A stretch of 64,000 nucleotides of DNA, taken from assembly GCF_900313035.1 (NCBI RefSeq), contig NZ_OMPS01000045.1, forward strand, positions 124,001 to 188,000, given 5' to 3'. The translations under genes were made by a program, and so were the position numbers. This DNA is from Ruegeria sp. EL01. GTDB taxonomy: Bacteria > Pseudomonadota > Alphaproteobacteria > Rhodobacterales > Rhodobacteraceae. The notes below the pieces were generated by a model that saw only the letters and a list, made by a program, of their open reading frames with translations, was not told the DNA's origin and made no database searches. Shown here in pieces: positions 28,338-37,309 of the stretch (position 1 is the stretch's first letter; every line of letters begins with the position of its first letter).

Positions 28338-29075
28338 TTAGGTGGATTTGCGTGCAGTGCGAAATGCCAGCGCCAGGCTCGCGATGTAGATGATCGACAT
28401 GAGTGTGAGTGTCGCCCAAAGATAGATAAGCAATGCCGACAACAAGAGAACGAACCCCAACATCAAAAATTTGGCATATCCGGGTGAAACCGAGACATTT
28501 TTGAATGAAAATGTAGGAACCCGGCTGATCATCATATACCCGATTACCAACAGATAGATGGTCACAAACAGAGGTGGCGGCGAAGGCATGTCCGAAAACA
28601 AGAAAGACACGTACATCGGCAGCATTGCGAGTAATGCGCCTGCGGGCGAGGGTACGCCCTCAAAAAAGTTGTTTTCGGTTTCCGCTGCATCCGATTTACT
28701 CGTCACGTTGAACCGGGCGAGTCGCAAGACGCAGCAAATCGTATAGCCCAGCACTGCCAACCAACCCGCACTGAAATCCTGCAGGGCCCAAAAATATAGT
28801 ATCAATCCTGGTGCCACTCCGAAATTGAGGAAGTCAGCCAAGGAATCCAATTCAGCGCCAAATGGGCTTTGGCAGTTCATCAAACGAGCGAGTCTTCCGT
28901 CCAGCCCATCGAGCACCATGGCCAAAAGCACCAACCTGACGGCCGTTTCGAAATCACCCTGAAACCCAAAGCGGATAGCGGTCAGACCGGCACAGATTGC
29001 GGTGATTGTCAGCAGGTTGGGCAATAGATGAACGACCGGCATGTCACGTTTGCTGTCTGGCGCAGGGTCTGACAT
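28338..29075 (-). CDS. pssA: CDP-diacylglycerol-serine O-phosphatidyltransferase
   Basis: Integral membrane enzyme of 245 residues with about eight hydrophobic helices. The CDP-alcohol phosphatidyltransferase motif is complete: DGLDGRLARL, then FGAELDSLAD with the two catalytic aspartates at the usual spacing. It makes phosphatidylserine from CDP-diacylglycerol and serine, and Psd then decarboxylates it. The gene begins 3 bases after the psd stop. It is the short, multi-helix type II enzyme rather than the soluble E. coli type. Confidence 0.92.
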   Translation of the reverse strand: MSDPAPDSKRDMPVVHLLPNLLTITAICAGLTAIRFGFQGDFETAVRLVLLAMVLDGLDGRLARLMNCQSPFGAELDSLADFLNFGVAPGLILYFWALQDFSAGWLAVLGYTICCVLRLARFNVTSKSDAAETENNFFEGVPSPAGALLAMLPMYVSFLFSDMPSPPPLFVTIYLLVIGYMMISRVPTFSFKNVSVSPGYAKFLMLGFVLLLSALLIYLWATLTLMSIIYIASLALAFRTARKST

Positions 29076-29078
29076 CTA

Positions 29079-29771
29079 TCAATCCGTCCGGGCCATTCGG
29101 GCAGATTCGTTTGAAGCCAGGTCAGCCAGAACAGTTTCACCTGCGATCATAGTTTGCCCTAAGCTGACCATGGGGTGCACGCCCTCTGGCAGATAGACAT
29201 CCAATCGGGATCCAAAGCGGATCAAACCAAACCGCTCTCCGGTTGCGATTTTGTCCCCTTTCGCAACGAAACATACAATGCGCCGAGCAACGAGGCCGGC
29301 AATCTGCACCACTGCGATTTGGCGCCCGTCATCCATTTGAATACACAGGCTGTTGCGTTCGTTGTCTGCGCTGGCTTTATCAAGCGACGCGTTGAAGAAT
29401 TTACCAGGGCGATACGCGATCTCAGTGATTTCCCCTGCAATCGGTGCACGGTTTACGTGGCAGTTGAACACACTCATGAAAACGCTGATGCGCGTCAGTT
29501 CATCTGCTGGCATGCCAAGTTCCGGTGGTGGCACTGCTTTTTCGATCAGAGACACAATACCGTCTGCCGGGCTGACGATCAGTCCTTCTGCTGTTGGTGT
29601 CGCCCGTTTGGGGTCTCGGAAAAAATAGTAACACCAGACCGATGCTCCGACACCAATCCACCCCAAAATCGATGAGATCAGAAAAAGTAAAACCGTTACA
29701 ACGACAAAGATCGCGACAAACTTGCGACCTTCGGGGTGCATTGGCTTTAGGAAAGTGTCACGCATCCTCAT
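29079..29771 (-). CDS. psd: Phosphatidylserine decarboxylase proenzyme
   Basis: Proenzyme of 230 residues, the short form common in alphaproteobacteria. An N-terminal membrane anchor (about residues 18-48) is followed by FFRDPKR and the decarboxylase core. The self-cleavage site is in [12 protein letters not shown], where the Gly-Ser bond would be cut and Ser converted to the pyruvoyl group. It forms phosphatidylethanolamine. It is the first gene of psd-pssA-pmtA. I kept the first ATG (29771), which has AAAGGG upstream; ATG 29765 is an alternative. Confidence 0.92.
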   Translation of the reverse strand: MRMRDTFLKPMHPEGRKFVAIFVVVTVLLFLISSILGWIGVGASVWCYYFFRDPKRATPTAEGLIVSPADGIVSLIEKAVPPPELGMPADELTRISVFMSVFNCHVNRAPIAGEITEIAYRPGKFFNASLDKASADNERNSLCIQMDDGRQIAVVQIAGLVARRIVCFVAKGDKIATGERFGLIRFGSRLDVYLPEGVHPMVSLGQTMIAGETVLADLASNESARMARTD

Positions 29772-29865
29772 TTGTGTCGCCCTTTAATAATAATTGGACG
29801 CTTCCTAACCCGGTTCAGGCTTGGTCTACAACTTGGTATATTCAACTTGGTGATATTGTGCCTAG

Positions 29866-29889
29866 ATCCGGGACTTGTAAGTCTCGGAT
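29866..29889. promoter_or_regulatory. Long inverted repeat upstream of psd
   Basis: ATCCGGGACTT-GT-AAGTCTCGGAT is an 11-base inverted repeat with one mismatch (a G-U pair in RNA), about 95 bases upstream of the psd start. It could be the operator of a repressor of the phospholipid operon or part of a terminator. There is no adjacent T run on the plus strand. The 273 bases between psd and the YceI-cytochrome gene hold no other feature I can support. Confidence 0.4.
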
Positions 29890-30044
29890 TCAAGAGAACT
29901 CAGTTGCTAAGGAAATGGTGGTGGATAAGCCTACTTCTGGGCACCTGCCATAGTGCATAACTAGCTGTCTTTCCCCCGGTTTTTCACAAATTTCGGGTTT
30001 TTTGCGGGAACCGAAGCCCAAAAGGTGACATCAATACAAAGTAG

Positions 30045-30989
30045 TCAGTCAGCCGCTTCTTCGTTAAGATAAGCGATCAGATTTACGATTTCTTCGTCTT
30101 TCTTCAGTCCCGGAAACTGCATTTTATTGCCAGGAACGGTGCCCTTGGGGTCGGTCAGGAACTGGGTCAATGTCTCTACGGTCCAAGTGACCCCGGATCC
30201 TTGCAATGCGGATGAAAACTTGAACCCGTCTGCCTGCCCGGCGGATGTACCAAAGACCCCGTGAAGGGATGGGCCGACCCCGTGGCGGCCTTCTTTCAAC
30301 TGGTGGCACGCTCGGCATTTGCGAAAGACTTTTTTGCCTGCCTTTACATCTCCGTCAATAATCGCGGCGGCAACGGTGGTTGGAACACCGGCGGCCACCC
30401 CGGCTTTTTTGTCATCCATGGTAAAGATCAGCCGTGCGGTGATTGGCACGGTTCGGGTGATGCCCGGCAAATTGGCCAGTTCCATCAGTTTGTCCACACC
30501 GGCATTTAATCCTGCATCTTCGGTACTCAGGAATACCATGTCATTGGTCGATACCATCACCGAAGTTTCGGATAATCTCGCAACAAACATTTCGGCGTCG
30601 AATTCTACATCTGTACCAGCAAGCGACAGGACGGCATCGGCATCAACCGTGGTTGCCCCGCCAACGTTCAGGTCCGCGACGTCCTGCATGTCAAATTCAG
30701 CCGACAAGGTCGCGGTGCCGGTTTTGCGAAAGACATACTCGATCATCCTTTCGTTTCGGATGTCGATATTGGTTTCGACCGACGACAGGTCAATTTCGAT
30801 TTCGACCTTGCCGTCTGGGCTGACATGACCGCTGAGGCTGCTAAAGCTGTTCACCTCGCCCACAGTATCTTTCTTGATTGAGCCGTAGGCCAGATGCGAC
30901 CCTTCGGGATCGAGCGTCCAGCTCGTTGCCAAAGCCGGGCTTGCAACAATTGCCGACGCGATCGTGACTGCTTTCAACAGAAGTTTCAT
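30045..30989 (-). CDS. YceI-like / c-type cytochrome fusion protein
   Basis: Periplasmic protein of 314 residues. After a signal peptide (cut after PALA) comes a YceI-like lipocalin domain (TSWTLDPEGSHLAYGSI to about 195), a family that binds polyisoprenoid or amphiphilic molecules. A short linker leads to a class I cytochrome c domain with haem motif CRACH (C225, C228, H229) and likely Met ligand M290 in GNKMQFPG. A carrier fused to a haem protein suggests electron exchange with a lipid-like quinone or isoprenoid. A clear GGAGG site precedes the ATG. It is divergent from an ECF sigma factor gene with 84 bases between. Confidence 0.88.
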   Translation of the reverse strand: MKLLLKAVTIASAIVASPALATSWTLDPEGSHLAYGSIKKDTVGEVNSFSSLSGHVSPDGKVEIEIDLSSVETNIDIRNERMIEYVFRKTGTATLSAEFDMQDVADLNVGGATTVDADAVLSLAGTDVEFDAEMFVARLSETSVMVSTNDMVFLSTEDAGLNAGVDKLMELANLPGITRTVPITARLIFTMDDKKAGVAAGVPTTVAAAIIDGDVKAGKKVFRKCRACHQLKEGRHGVGPSLHGVFGTSAGQADGFKFSSALQGSGVTWTVETLTQFLTDPKGTVPGNKMQFPGLKKDEEIVNLIAYLNEEAAD

Positions 30990-31009
30990 TTTAATCCTCC
31001 ACGGTATAT

Positions 31010-31021
31010 GTCAGTCCTGAC
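31010..31021. promoter_or_regulatory. Perfect palindrome between yceI-cyt and the ECF sigma gene
   Basis: GTCAG-TC-CTGAC is a perfect 12-base palindrome in the 84-base divergent promoter, 20 bases from the YceI-cytochrome start. It is followed by the GC-rich self-complementary stretch CCGCGGGCCCGG. It may be a regulator site shared by both genes. No consensus ECF promoter was recognised. Confidence 0.35.
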
Positions 31022-31073
31022 CCCGCGGGCCCGGTCCGTAAAAAGCAAACACACACAGATCGCATTTTATTCG

Positions 31074-31610
31074 ATGAGTGGCGAAATCAGTTCCGAACAA
31101 GCCGTGCGCAGTGCGGTGCAGACACATTCGAAACGTGTGTGGCGGTTTGCACTTGCGCTGTCGGGTGCACCGGATGTTGCGGATGATCTGTTACAAGCCA
31201 CCTGCCTTCGCGCTCTGGAACGTCATCATCAGGTGACGTCGCACGAGCGGTTGGATTCCTGGCTGATGACAATTTGCCGGTCGATCTGGTTGAACGAAAT
31301 ACGATCGCGGTCCGTTCGTCGTGCCCAGGCTCTGTCGGTTACGCCCGAAGCGGATTTGGTTGCAATCGGACCGGATTCAGAAACGAATATTTTCGCGTCT
31401 GAAGTGTTTACCCAAGTGATGCACCTGCCAGAGGCGCAGCGAGAAACGGTAATGCTTGTTTTCGTCGAGGGATACAGCTACCGCGAAGCCGCTGCATTGC
31501 TGGAGGTTCCTATCGGTACGATCATGAGCCGGCTATCGAATGCCCGGCAGAAATTGAAAACCGTAATGCAGCATGATGCGACTGACCCCGCGCAACGGAG
31601 TGGCAAATGA
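31074..31610 (+). CDS. ECF-type RNA polymerase sigma factor
   Basis: Sigma factor of 178 residues. Region 2 reads VADDLLQATCLRALERHH and continues to WLMTICRSIWLNEIRSR. Region 4 has the helix-turn-helix YREAAALLEVPIGTIMSRL. I chose ATG 31074, where the homologous region begins; the frame is open far upstream through the oppositely oriented YceI gene. The anti-sigma gene overlaps the stop (ATGA). It belongs to the short ECF group without extra domains and probably controls the divergent YceI-cytochrome gene and itself. Confidence 0.88.
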   Translation: MSGEISSEQAVRSAVQTHSKRVWRFALALSGAPDVADDLLQATCLRALERHHQVTSHERLDSWLMTICRSIWLNEIRSRSVRRAQALSVTPEADLVAIGPDSETNIFASEVFTQVMHLPEAQRETVMLVFVEGYSYREAAALLEVPIGTIMSRLSNARQKLKTVMQHDATDPAQRSGK

Positions 31611-32350
31611 AGTTTTCCGACGACACGCTGAAGGCGTATCTGGAAGGCAGCCTGGATGAGACCCAGTGCCGCGCCATTGAGGCTGCCGTCGAAGACGACG
31701 CCGAGCTTGAGCGCCGTCTGATGGCGCTGGACCCGTTTGCACCCGTTATCCACGACGTCTTCGAAGGATTGCCCGCACAGACGCCGCAGGTGGATCTGCC
31801 CGAAGCTACGGTGTCGGTGCCGCTTGGTTCCGGCGGGCCTTTGCGGTTGCTTGCTGTCGCTGCATCCGTGGCCGTTATTGCCGTCTCAGCGACGTTTTGG
31901 GCGACACGCCCTGCCGAATTGGGTTGGGCGCAGCAGGCAGCGCTCTATCAATCTTTATACGTGCCCGAGACGATTTCATCGTTGGATAGCTCACCCGAAT
32001 CTCTGGATGCGCAATTCGCGCAGGCCGAGGAACAGTTGGGCCGTTCGCTGAACCGTGACGCGTTAGAGGCGCTACCGGGCCTTGATTTGAAACGGGCGCA
32101 AATACTTTCGTTCAAAGGCAAGCCGCTCGTTCAAATTGTCTTTGCCGATGAACAAGGTCGCCCCTTTGCGTTCTGTGTTATCCGGCAAGGTCCTGCCGCG
32201 CCAAGCAAAGAAGTCAAGCAAGCTGTTCTGAGCGGTCTGGCGACCGCGATATGGGCGCAGGACGGGTATGGGTACATGCTTTTGGGCAGTGACGCGCAGA
32301 CCGATCTGGGTGGCGAGCTGGATGTTCTGACACAGACCTTTTCGGGCTAG
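31607..32350 (+). CDS. Membrane anti-sigma factor
   Basis: Protein of 247 residues encoded directly behind the ECF sigma gene with a 4-base overlap. The N-terminal 75 residues form a short acidic helical domain (DTLKAYLEGSLDETQCRAIEAAV) that should bind the sigma factor; no zinc-binding HxxxCxxC motif is seen. A single transmembrane helix (about 79-99) precedes a periplasmic domain of about 145 residues. Signal-triggered release of sigma is the usual mode, but the signal is not known. Confidence 0.78.
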   Translation: MKFSDDTLKAYLEGSLDETQCRAIEAAVEDDAELERRLMALDPFAPVIHDVFEGLPAQTPQVDLPEATVSVPLGSGGPLRLLAVAASVAVIAVSATFWATRPAELGWAQQAALYQSLYVPETISSLDSSPESLDAQFAQAEEQLGRSLNRDALEALPGLDLKRAQILSFKGKPLVQIVFADEQGRPFAFCVIRQGPAAPSKEVKQAVLSGLATAIWAQDGYGYMLLGSDAQTDLGGELDVLTQTFSG

Positions 32351-32397
32351 AAGAAAACCTCTTGTGCCTGTCTGAGAATGCCCGAAGAATACCCAAC

Positions 32398-33477
32398 ATG
32401 AAGTCAAAAAAGGTCATGTCTGATCCGGATGACGAGGCTGCAGATCTGGGGCCTCCTAGTATCTATGACACGGACCCACCCGAAGATGACGATCTTTGGT
32501 TTTTGCCGCCCGAGGAAGAAGAGTCTCAGGATGTTTTTCTGCCACCCGGCCCACGTGTCGATCAGCGGATGCTGTTCGACCCGCGGGAATGGCGTGAAGC
32601 CCAGTCGGGCCTCTCATCTGAACTGGCCGAGCTGGCGGTAACATTTGGTGCTTTGGATGAACGTTTGCGAGCCGGACCAGAAGGGTGGACCCATCGTTTG
32701 GCGTTGATGGATGTGTCCGATCTGGGGTGGTGGACCGGGGATCGGATCAGCGTGGACCGCCTGGCTTTGTGGACCGGGCTCAGGATTGGCGCAACCAGTG
32801 ATGATGTGCAGGCCTTGTTCCGGGCGGGATGGGCGGTACGCCGCCTGACCTCGGGCACCGCACCGTCGACTGGAGGGTGGGAGATCGGCCTGACCGCGTT
32901 TTTGGACCGAATGGCGCAAGGCATGGAGGACGTCCCCGAAGCAGTTGCGGATCTAGCCGAAGTGATGCGCAATGCAGAGGGGCTGCATCCTGTAACCCAA
33001 TCCGCAATTGCCTTTCACGCATGGCGTGCCCTGTCTCAAAGCATCGGGCAGGACACCGAAGCGGCCATTGTGGCCGCCCGTCATGCGGCTTCGATGGGAC
33101 GGGGCGGTGCATTGTTCATGCCGCTTGCGTTGTCAGGCCCCGGTGCTTTGCGTGGGGTCGGCGAACCGCATGAAAAACTTTCAGCGTGGATACGTGGAGC
33201 AGGGCAAGCGGCTTTGGCGGCTTTGTTGCATCTGGATCGGATAAGTGCGTGGGAGACGCGGGCGCGTGAAGTAACGGCCGACCTGAGCGGGCGCACACCG
33301 CCGCTGTTGGTCGACGCTTTGACGGCATGGCCGATGGTTTCGGCCCCATTGGCCGAGGAGTTGACGCAGGCGTCACGGGCGGCGGCGCAGCGTAACATTG
33401 ACCGTTTCACGCGTCGCGGTTTGATCCGCGAAGTGACAGGGCAGGGGCGATATCGGGTTTGGACCGCCGCGCTGTAG
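32398..33477 (+). CDS. DUF1612-like helix-turn-helix protein
   Basis: Protein of 359 residues. The first 50 are acidic and low in complexity (DDEAADLGPP, PEEEESQD). The middle part (VTFGALDERLRAGPEGWTHR, then VDRLALWTGLRIG) resembles DUF1612-type, RHE_PE00001-like proteins first noted on rhizobial plasmids. The last 35 residues form a winged-helix-like end (AQRNIDRFTRRGLIREVTGQG). It may bind DNA. It follows the anti-sigma gene by 47 bases, so it could be in the same operon. ATG 32398 was chosen; an ATG 6 codons later has AAGG upstream. Family assignment is from memory of motifs. Confidence 0.6.
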   Translation: MKSKKVMSDPDDEAADLGPPSIYDTDPPEDDDLWFLPPEEEESQDVFLPPGPRVDQRMLFDPREWREAQSGLSSELAELAVTFGALDERLRAGPEGWTHRLALMDVSDLGWWTGDRISVDRLALWTGLRIGATSDDVQALFRAGWAVRRLTSGTAPSTGGWEIGLTAFLDRMAQGMEDVPEAVADLAEVMRNAEGLHPVTQSAIAFHAWRALSQSIGQDTEAAIVAARHAASMGRGGALFMPLALSGPGALRGVGEPHEKLSAWIRGAGQAALAALLHLDRISAWETRAREVTADLSGRTPPLLVDALTAWPMVSAPLAEELTQASRAAAQRNIDRFTRRGLIREVTGQGRYRVWTAAL

Positions 33478-33550
33478 CCTCACAGCGGTCGTAAATATCC
33501 ATCGAGTTGGCTAGTTTGACAGCCTGAGGCAGACGCGTTTGATCGGGCGC

Positions 33551-34855
33551 CTAACGCCCGACACCAACATAAGTTTCAAAGCCGGATTTCAGAACCGTAT
33601 TTTCGGAATAGATATTCCTCAGATCGACCATTCGGGCTGTGGTCATAGCGCCCGCCAACTCTGCCAGATTCAAGGCACGGAATTCGTTCCATTCGGTCAG
33701 CAATACAACAACGTCCGCATCTTTGGCGGCCGCGTAAGGGTCATCAGACCATTCAACGCCTGGCAGCAACGCTTCGCCTTCGGATTTGCCTTGCGGATCG
33801 ACAACGCGGACTTTGGCCCCGCCCCCGATCAGCGCCGGAACGATGGTCAGCGATGGGGCGTCCCGCATGTCGTCAGTATTGGGTTTGAAAGTGACACCGA
33901 GTATTGCGACGGTCTTGCCATTGAATCGGTCATCACACGCTTCGCGAATTTTCTCGGTCATCCGTTTCTTGACCTCGTCGTTCACACGAATGACGGTTTC
34001 GGTGATCTGCATCGGGTGCGCGTGTTCCTGACCAATCCGGGCAAGGGCAGCGGTGTCCTTCGGAAAGCACGAGCCGCCGTAACCGGGACCCGCATGCAGG
34101 AATTTGTTGCCGATCCGCCCGTCCAGTCCGATGCCGCGCGCCACTTCCTTGACATCCCCACCGACGCGTTCGCACAGGCCGGCAATTTCGTTGATAAAGG
34201 TAATTTTGGTCGCCAGGAATGCGTTGGCGGCGTATTTGATCATTTCAGCGCTTTCCAGATCCGTGGTCAGGATTGGAAAGTCACGCAGATAAAGCGGGCG
34301 ATAAATCTCCGCCATCACCTCGGCCGCGCGGTCACTTTCCACGCCAACCACAACGCGGTCAGGGCGCATGAAATCGTCGATGGCTGCACCTTCGCGCAAG
34401 AACTCGGGGTTCGAGGCGACATCGAAATCGGCATCTGGATTGGCGGCCGAGACCACCTGGTGCACTTTGCGGTTGGTGCCCACCGGTACAGTCGATTTTG
34501 TGACGATCACGGTATAGCCAGTTACGGCTTGTGCAATCTCTTCTGCGGCGGCCATGACATAGGTCAGGTCAGCATGCCCGTCACCGCGGCGGGTCGGCGT
34601 GCCAACGGCGATAAATACCGCATCCGCACCATCAACGGCGGCATCCAGATCGGTCGTAAAGCTAAGGCGTCCGGCCGCGACGTTTTTGGCCATCAGCACA
34701 TCAAGACCCGGTTCGTAAATTGGCACGTCTCCGGCCTTGAGCATTTCAATCTTGTTTTCTGCCTTGTCGACGCAAATCACGTCGTGACCGAAATCCGAGA
34801 AACACACACCTGACACCAGGCCCACATATCCAGTGCCAATCATTGCAATACGCAT
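33551..34855 (-). CDS. ugd: UDP-glucose 6-dehydrogenase
   Basis: NAD-dependent enzyme of 434 residues that oxidises UDP-glucose to UDP-glucuronate for exopolysaccharide or lipid sugars. The NAD site is GTGYVGLVSG at residues 7-16. The catalytic cysteine is in GYGGSCFPKD, and the conserved FLREGAAIDDF and NPEF are present. It stands upstream of, and divergent from, the gmd/fcl relics, and supplies the same glycan pathways as galU, which makes its UDP-glucose. A hairpin CGGGCG/CGCCCG overlaps the stop codon. Confidence 0.94.
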   Translation of the reverse strand: MRIAMIGTGYVGLVSGVCFSDFGHDVICVDKAENKIEMLKAGDVPIYEPGLDVLMAKNVAAGRLSFTTDLDAAVDGADAVFIAVGTPTRRGDGHADLTYVMAAAEEIAQAVTGYTVIVTKSTVPVGTNRKVHQVVSAANPDADFDVASNPEFLREGAAIDDFMRPDRVVVGVESDRAAEVMAEIYRPLYLRDFPILTTDLESAEMIKYAANAFLATKITFINEIAGLCERVGGDVKEVARGIGLDGRIGNKFLHAGPGYGGSCFPKDTAALARIGQEHAHPMQITETVIRVNDEVKKRMTEKIREACDDRFNGKTVAILGVTFKPNTDDMRDAPSLTIVPALIGGGAKVRVVDPQGKSEGEALLPGVEWSDDPYAAAKDADVVVLLTEWNEFRALNLAELAGAMTTARMVDLRNIYSENTVLKSGFETYVGVGR

Positions 34856-35011
34856 TCTTTAAAATCCTTCTTACCAATTACCGCCTGCGGCGCGCATACA
34901 TTCAAAGAAACTGCAGTGGGTTTCAATGCCTGACAGTCGCCTAAACGTGCATTCAACAGATTCTTGCTGTTTTTGAGACGACAAACAGGCGGATTGGGTT
35001 AGCGAGGCAAA

Positions 35012-35522
35012 GTTACGACCAAAACCGTACTGATTATCGGCGTCACAGGTGAGGATGGATCTTACTTGGCAGAACTCCTTTTGCAGAAAGGGTACGAAGT
35101 TCACGCTATCAGGCGCCGCGCATCATCATTTAACACCCAGCGCATCGACCACATCTACCGCGACCCCCACGACTCAAACCCGAAGCTGCACCTGCATTAT
35201 GGCGACATAAGCGACATTGGAATTCTCGGGTCAGGGTACCGGAGGGATTGCCTCCGTTGTAGCGGTTAACGGAGAACAGGCATCTGCGTTGACGTTTGGT
35301 GACGTTGTTGCGCGGTTCGACTCTCAATACTTCCGCGCGGTTGAGGTTGAAACTCTGATAAGCGATCAAACCTAGGCCAAACAGACCCTGGGGTGGGAGC
35401 TGGAAGTAACGGCGCAGGACATGTGTTCCGAGATGGTTTTGGAGGACTTGAAAACGGCGAAACGCCACGCGCTGCTGAAGGAACATGAATTCCAGTTGCC
35501 TGTCAGCCTGGAGATCAGCTGA
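35012..35522 (+). pseudogene. gmd: Decayed GDP-mannose 4,6-dehydratase gene
   Basis: Two pieces of one gene remain. 35012-35220 encodes the N-terminal NAD-binding start [20 protein letters not shown], with [15 protein letters not shown] and LHYGDI motifs, but has no usable start codon. After a break near 35222, a different frame (35229-35522) gives the C-terminal end: FDSQYFRAVEVETLI, then a TAG in place of a coding codon near 35370, then TLGWELEVTAQDMC and KRHALLKEH. The middle of the gene, at least 600 bases judging by the usual length of about 350 residues, is missing. The product would not be functional. The following fcl gene is broken too. Confidence 0.8.
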
Positions 35523-35530
35523 GGGGGGAT

Positions 35531-35953
35531 ATGCGCAAAGTTTTTGTAGCGGGGCATAGCGGCATGGTCGGGGCCGCAATCCTGCGTCAGCTTCAACAGC
35601 GAAAGAACAGAGGCGAGGCGTTGGATTTGACCGATCAGGCGGCGGTGCCTGAATTCATGCAAACTCAGCAACCTGTTGTTGTTCTGGCTGCGGCCAAGGT
35701 TGGTCGAATTCACGCTAACAAAACATACCCCGCTAATTTTGTTTATGAAAACTTGATGATCGAACGCAACGTGATCCATCAGGCCTTTGATGCAGGCGTA
35801 ACGCGCCTGCTGTAACAGGGCGGTTCCTGTGTCTAACCTACGATGCGAGCAAGGCCGATGGTATATTGTCCAAGCGTTGGGCTCGAAGATGGCTTGCGCG
35901 CTACTTATGCCTGGTTTGTGGATCAGGCCGAGGCTGATTTGCGTGTGCTGTGA
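35531..35953 (+). pseudogene. fcl: Decayed GDP-L-fucose synthase gene
   Basis: From ATG 35531 the frame gives MRKVFVAGHSGMVGAAILRQ and then AAAKVGRIHANKTYPANF, as in the N-terminal half of GDP-fucose synthase (WcaG), before stop TAA near 35815 and another TAA soon after. From about 35839 a different frame encodes YDASKADG. A third frame (35879-35953) encodes GLEDGLRATYAWFVDQAEA and ends in TGA, matching the C-terminal end of the family. The intact gene has about 320 codons, so most of the middle is gone. A ribosome site GAGGGG remains before the ATG. The gene order gmd-fcl is the usual one. Confidence 0.78.
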
Positions 35954-35984
35954 TTGCCCGGACACGAGGCCCGGGCGATGTCGA

Positions 35985-37055
35985 TCAGTACCACCGACCT
36001 ATTGCGATGGCGGATGGCGGTATTGTTGTGGTGTCGGAAATTGACGACAAAACCTTGTAGGCTACCTGTGCGCTGGACGAGACATCAAACCCCATAAAAC
36101 GGCTCGGCGCGCCGCCACTGCCGCTAACCATTGGCGTGGTTGCGAAGGTCGCTGGGAAGGCCCAACTTTCTGAATTACTTGCGAAAAGTGCACCCTCGGC
36201 AGTGGTGCAGCCGATAGCATTCAGCGCTGCGGAGCAGATTTGTGTGCCGTCTGCAAAGCGAACGTAGTCGCCATCCGCGGTGCTGCCGCGTTCGATCACC
36301 GCACCTGTGGGGGAGCCCGAGCTTTCTGAGACTGAGCCCAACAGATTACCCGGCCCATAGCCGTAATCGGCCCGCATCAGTCGCCCTGCAGTGGTGTCGT
36401 CGGCGCTGGCTTGCACTGCGGCACCGCTTGGGATCCCGGTCGCCGGATCAAATGTCAGGGCCTCGGTCCAGCTGCCACCATCGGGGGACAGTTTGATAGA
36501 GAAACCAGTGCTGCCCGACAGACCCATTTCAGCATGGCCGGTCCAGTTGGATTGGAACAACAATGAGGCCGTGTCACCCGCTCCGGCCTTGTTGATCTTA
36601 AGCTGGTGCCCGCCGCCTTCATGGCTTAGCAGAGTTGCCGAGCTGCGCACTGACAGGCGATTGGTGTTGTCATAGCTTGTGGCCACACCGATCCCGTCCA
36701 GATTTTGCGTCGCGACGGCGGGCGTGATCCACGCCGTCCCGTCCCATATCTTCAGTCCGTTGCTTGCAAGATCCCATGCGCGCCACCCGGTGCCGGGCGT
36801 CACGAAATGCCAGGCGTTGTCCAGCCACGCGGCAAGTGCGCTGCCGTGACCTGTCCAATCCCCGGTTGGGGCAGTCGCCAAAGCGTGAACCTCACCCTGT
36901 TCAGGGACGGGTGGCGGGTTTGATGCGTTGGTCGACTGGACGGTCAGTTGCACGGTCAGGTCGAGCTGTCGTAGTGCCTCATTATGGGTGACGTGTTTTT
37001 GCGCTTGTGACGGTTGCAAAAAGGGCAGGTTCAATCGCGGTGAAATCTGAGACAC
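35985..37055 (-). CDS. DUF2793 domain protein
   Basis: Protein of 356 residues. The N-terminal 110 residues or so match DUF2793: RLNLPFLQPSQAQKHVTHNEAL, then WLDNAWHFVTPGTGWRAWDL and LKIWDGTAWITP. The family is linked to phage tail or gene-transfer-agent-like and glycan-related loci in Rhodobacterales. The remainder is beta-rich, Ser/Gly/Thr-rich sequence, possibly a sugar-binding or fibre-like domain. No signal peptide is seen. It lies between the fcl remnant and manC; no phage structural genes are nearby. Its function is unknown. Confidence 0.8.
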   Translation of the reverse strand: MSQISPRLNLPFLQPSQAQKHVTHNEALRQLDLTVQLTVQSTNASNPPPVPEQGEVHALATAPTGDWTGHGSALAAWLDNAWHFVTPGTGWRAWDLASNGLKIWDGTAWITPAVATQNLDGIGVATSYDNTNRLSVRSSATLLSHEGGGHQLKINKAGAGDTASLLFQSNWTGHAEMGLSGSTGFSIKLSPDGGSWTEALTFDPATGIPSGAAVQASADDTTAGRLMRADYGYGPGNLLGSVSESSGSPTGAVIERGSTADGDYVRFADGTQICSAALNAIGCTTAEGALFASNSESWAFPATFATTPMVSGSGGAPSRFMGFDVSSSAQVAYKVLSSISDTTTIPPSAIAIGRWY

Positions 37056-37309
37056 GGGCGTCCTCCTGTGGCTGTCGGTTCGACATTACTGTTGCGCGCC
37101 AACTTGCCGTCATGCGCGTAAATCCTGTCTGACCGGGCCGAACGCCCAAAAAACGTTTTGCTAACCATTGATTTCCAGATCGGAAACAATTTCGGGCAGG
37201 GGCTGGTTTCGTCCCCACGCTGCGGCCATCAGTGCACAAAACTGATTCTGTTGAGGCTGGAATCCCAGAAAGATCGGATGGCAAAACGATGTCTGCGCGA
37301 CCGCGGATC

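Noticed and set aside
30894..31073. N-terminal extension of the ECF sigma gene by 60 codons
   Set aside because: It runs antisense through the start of the YceI-cytochrome gene and lacks sigma-factor features.
33539..34813. A 424-codon open frame on the plus strand opposite ugd
   Set aside because: It is the antisense of a clear ugd gene and shows no recognisable protein motif.
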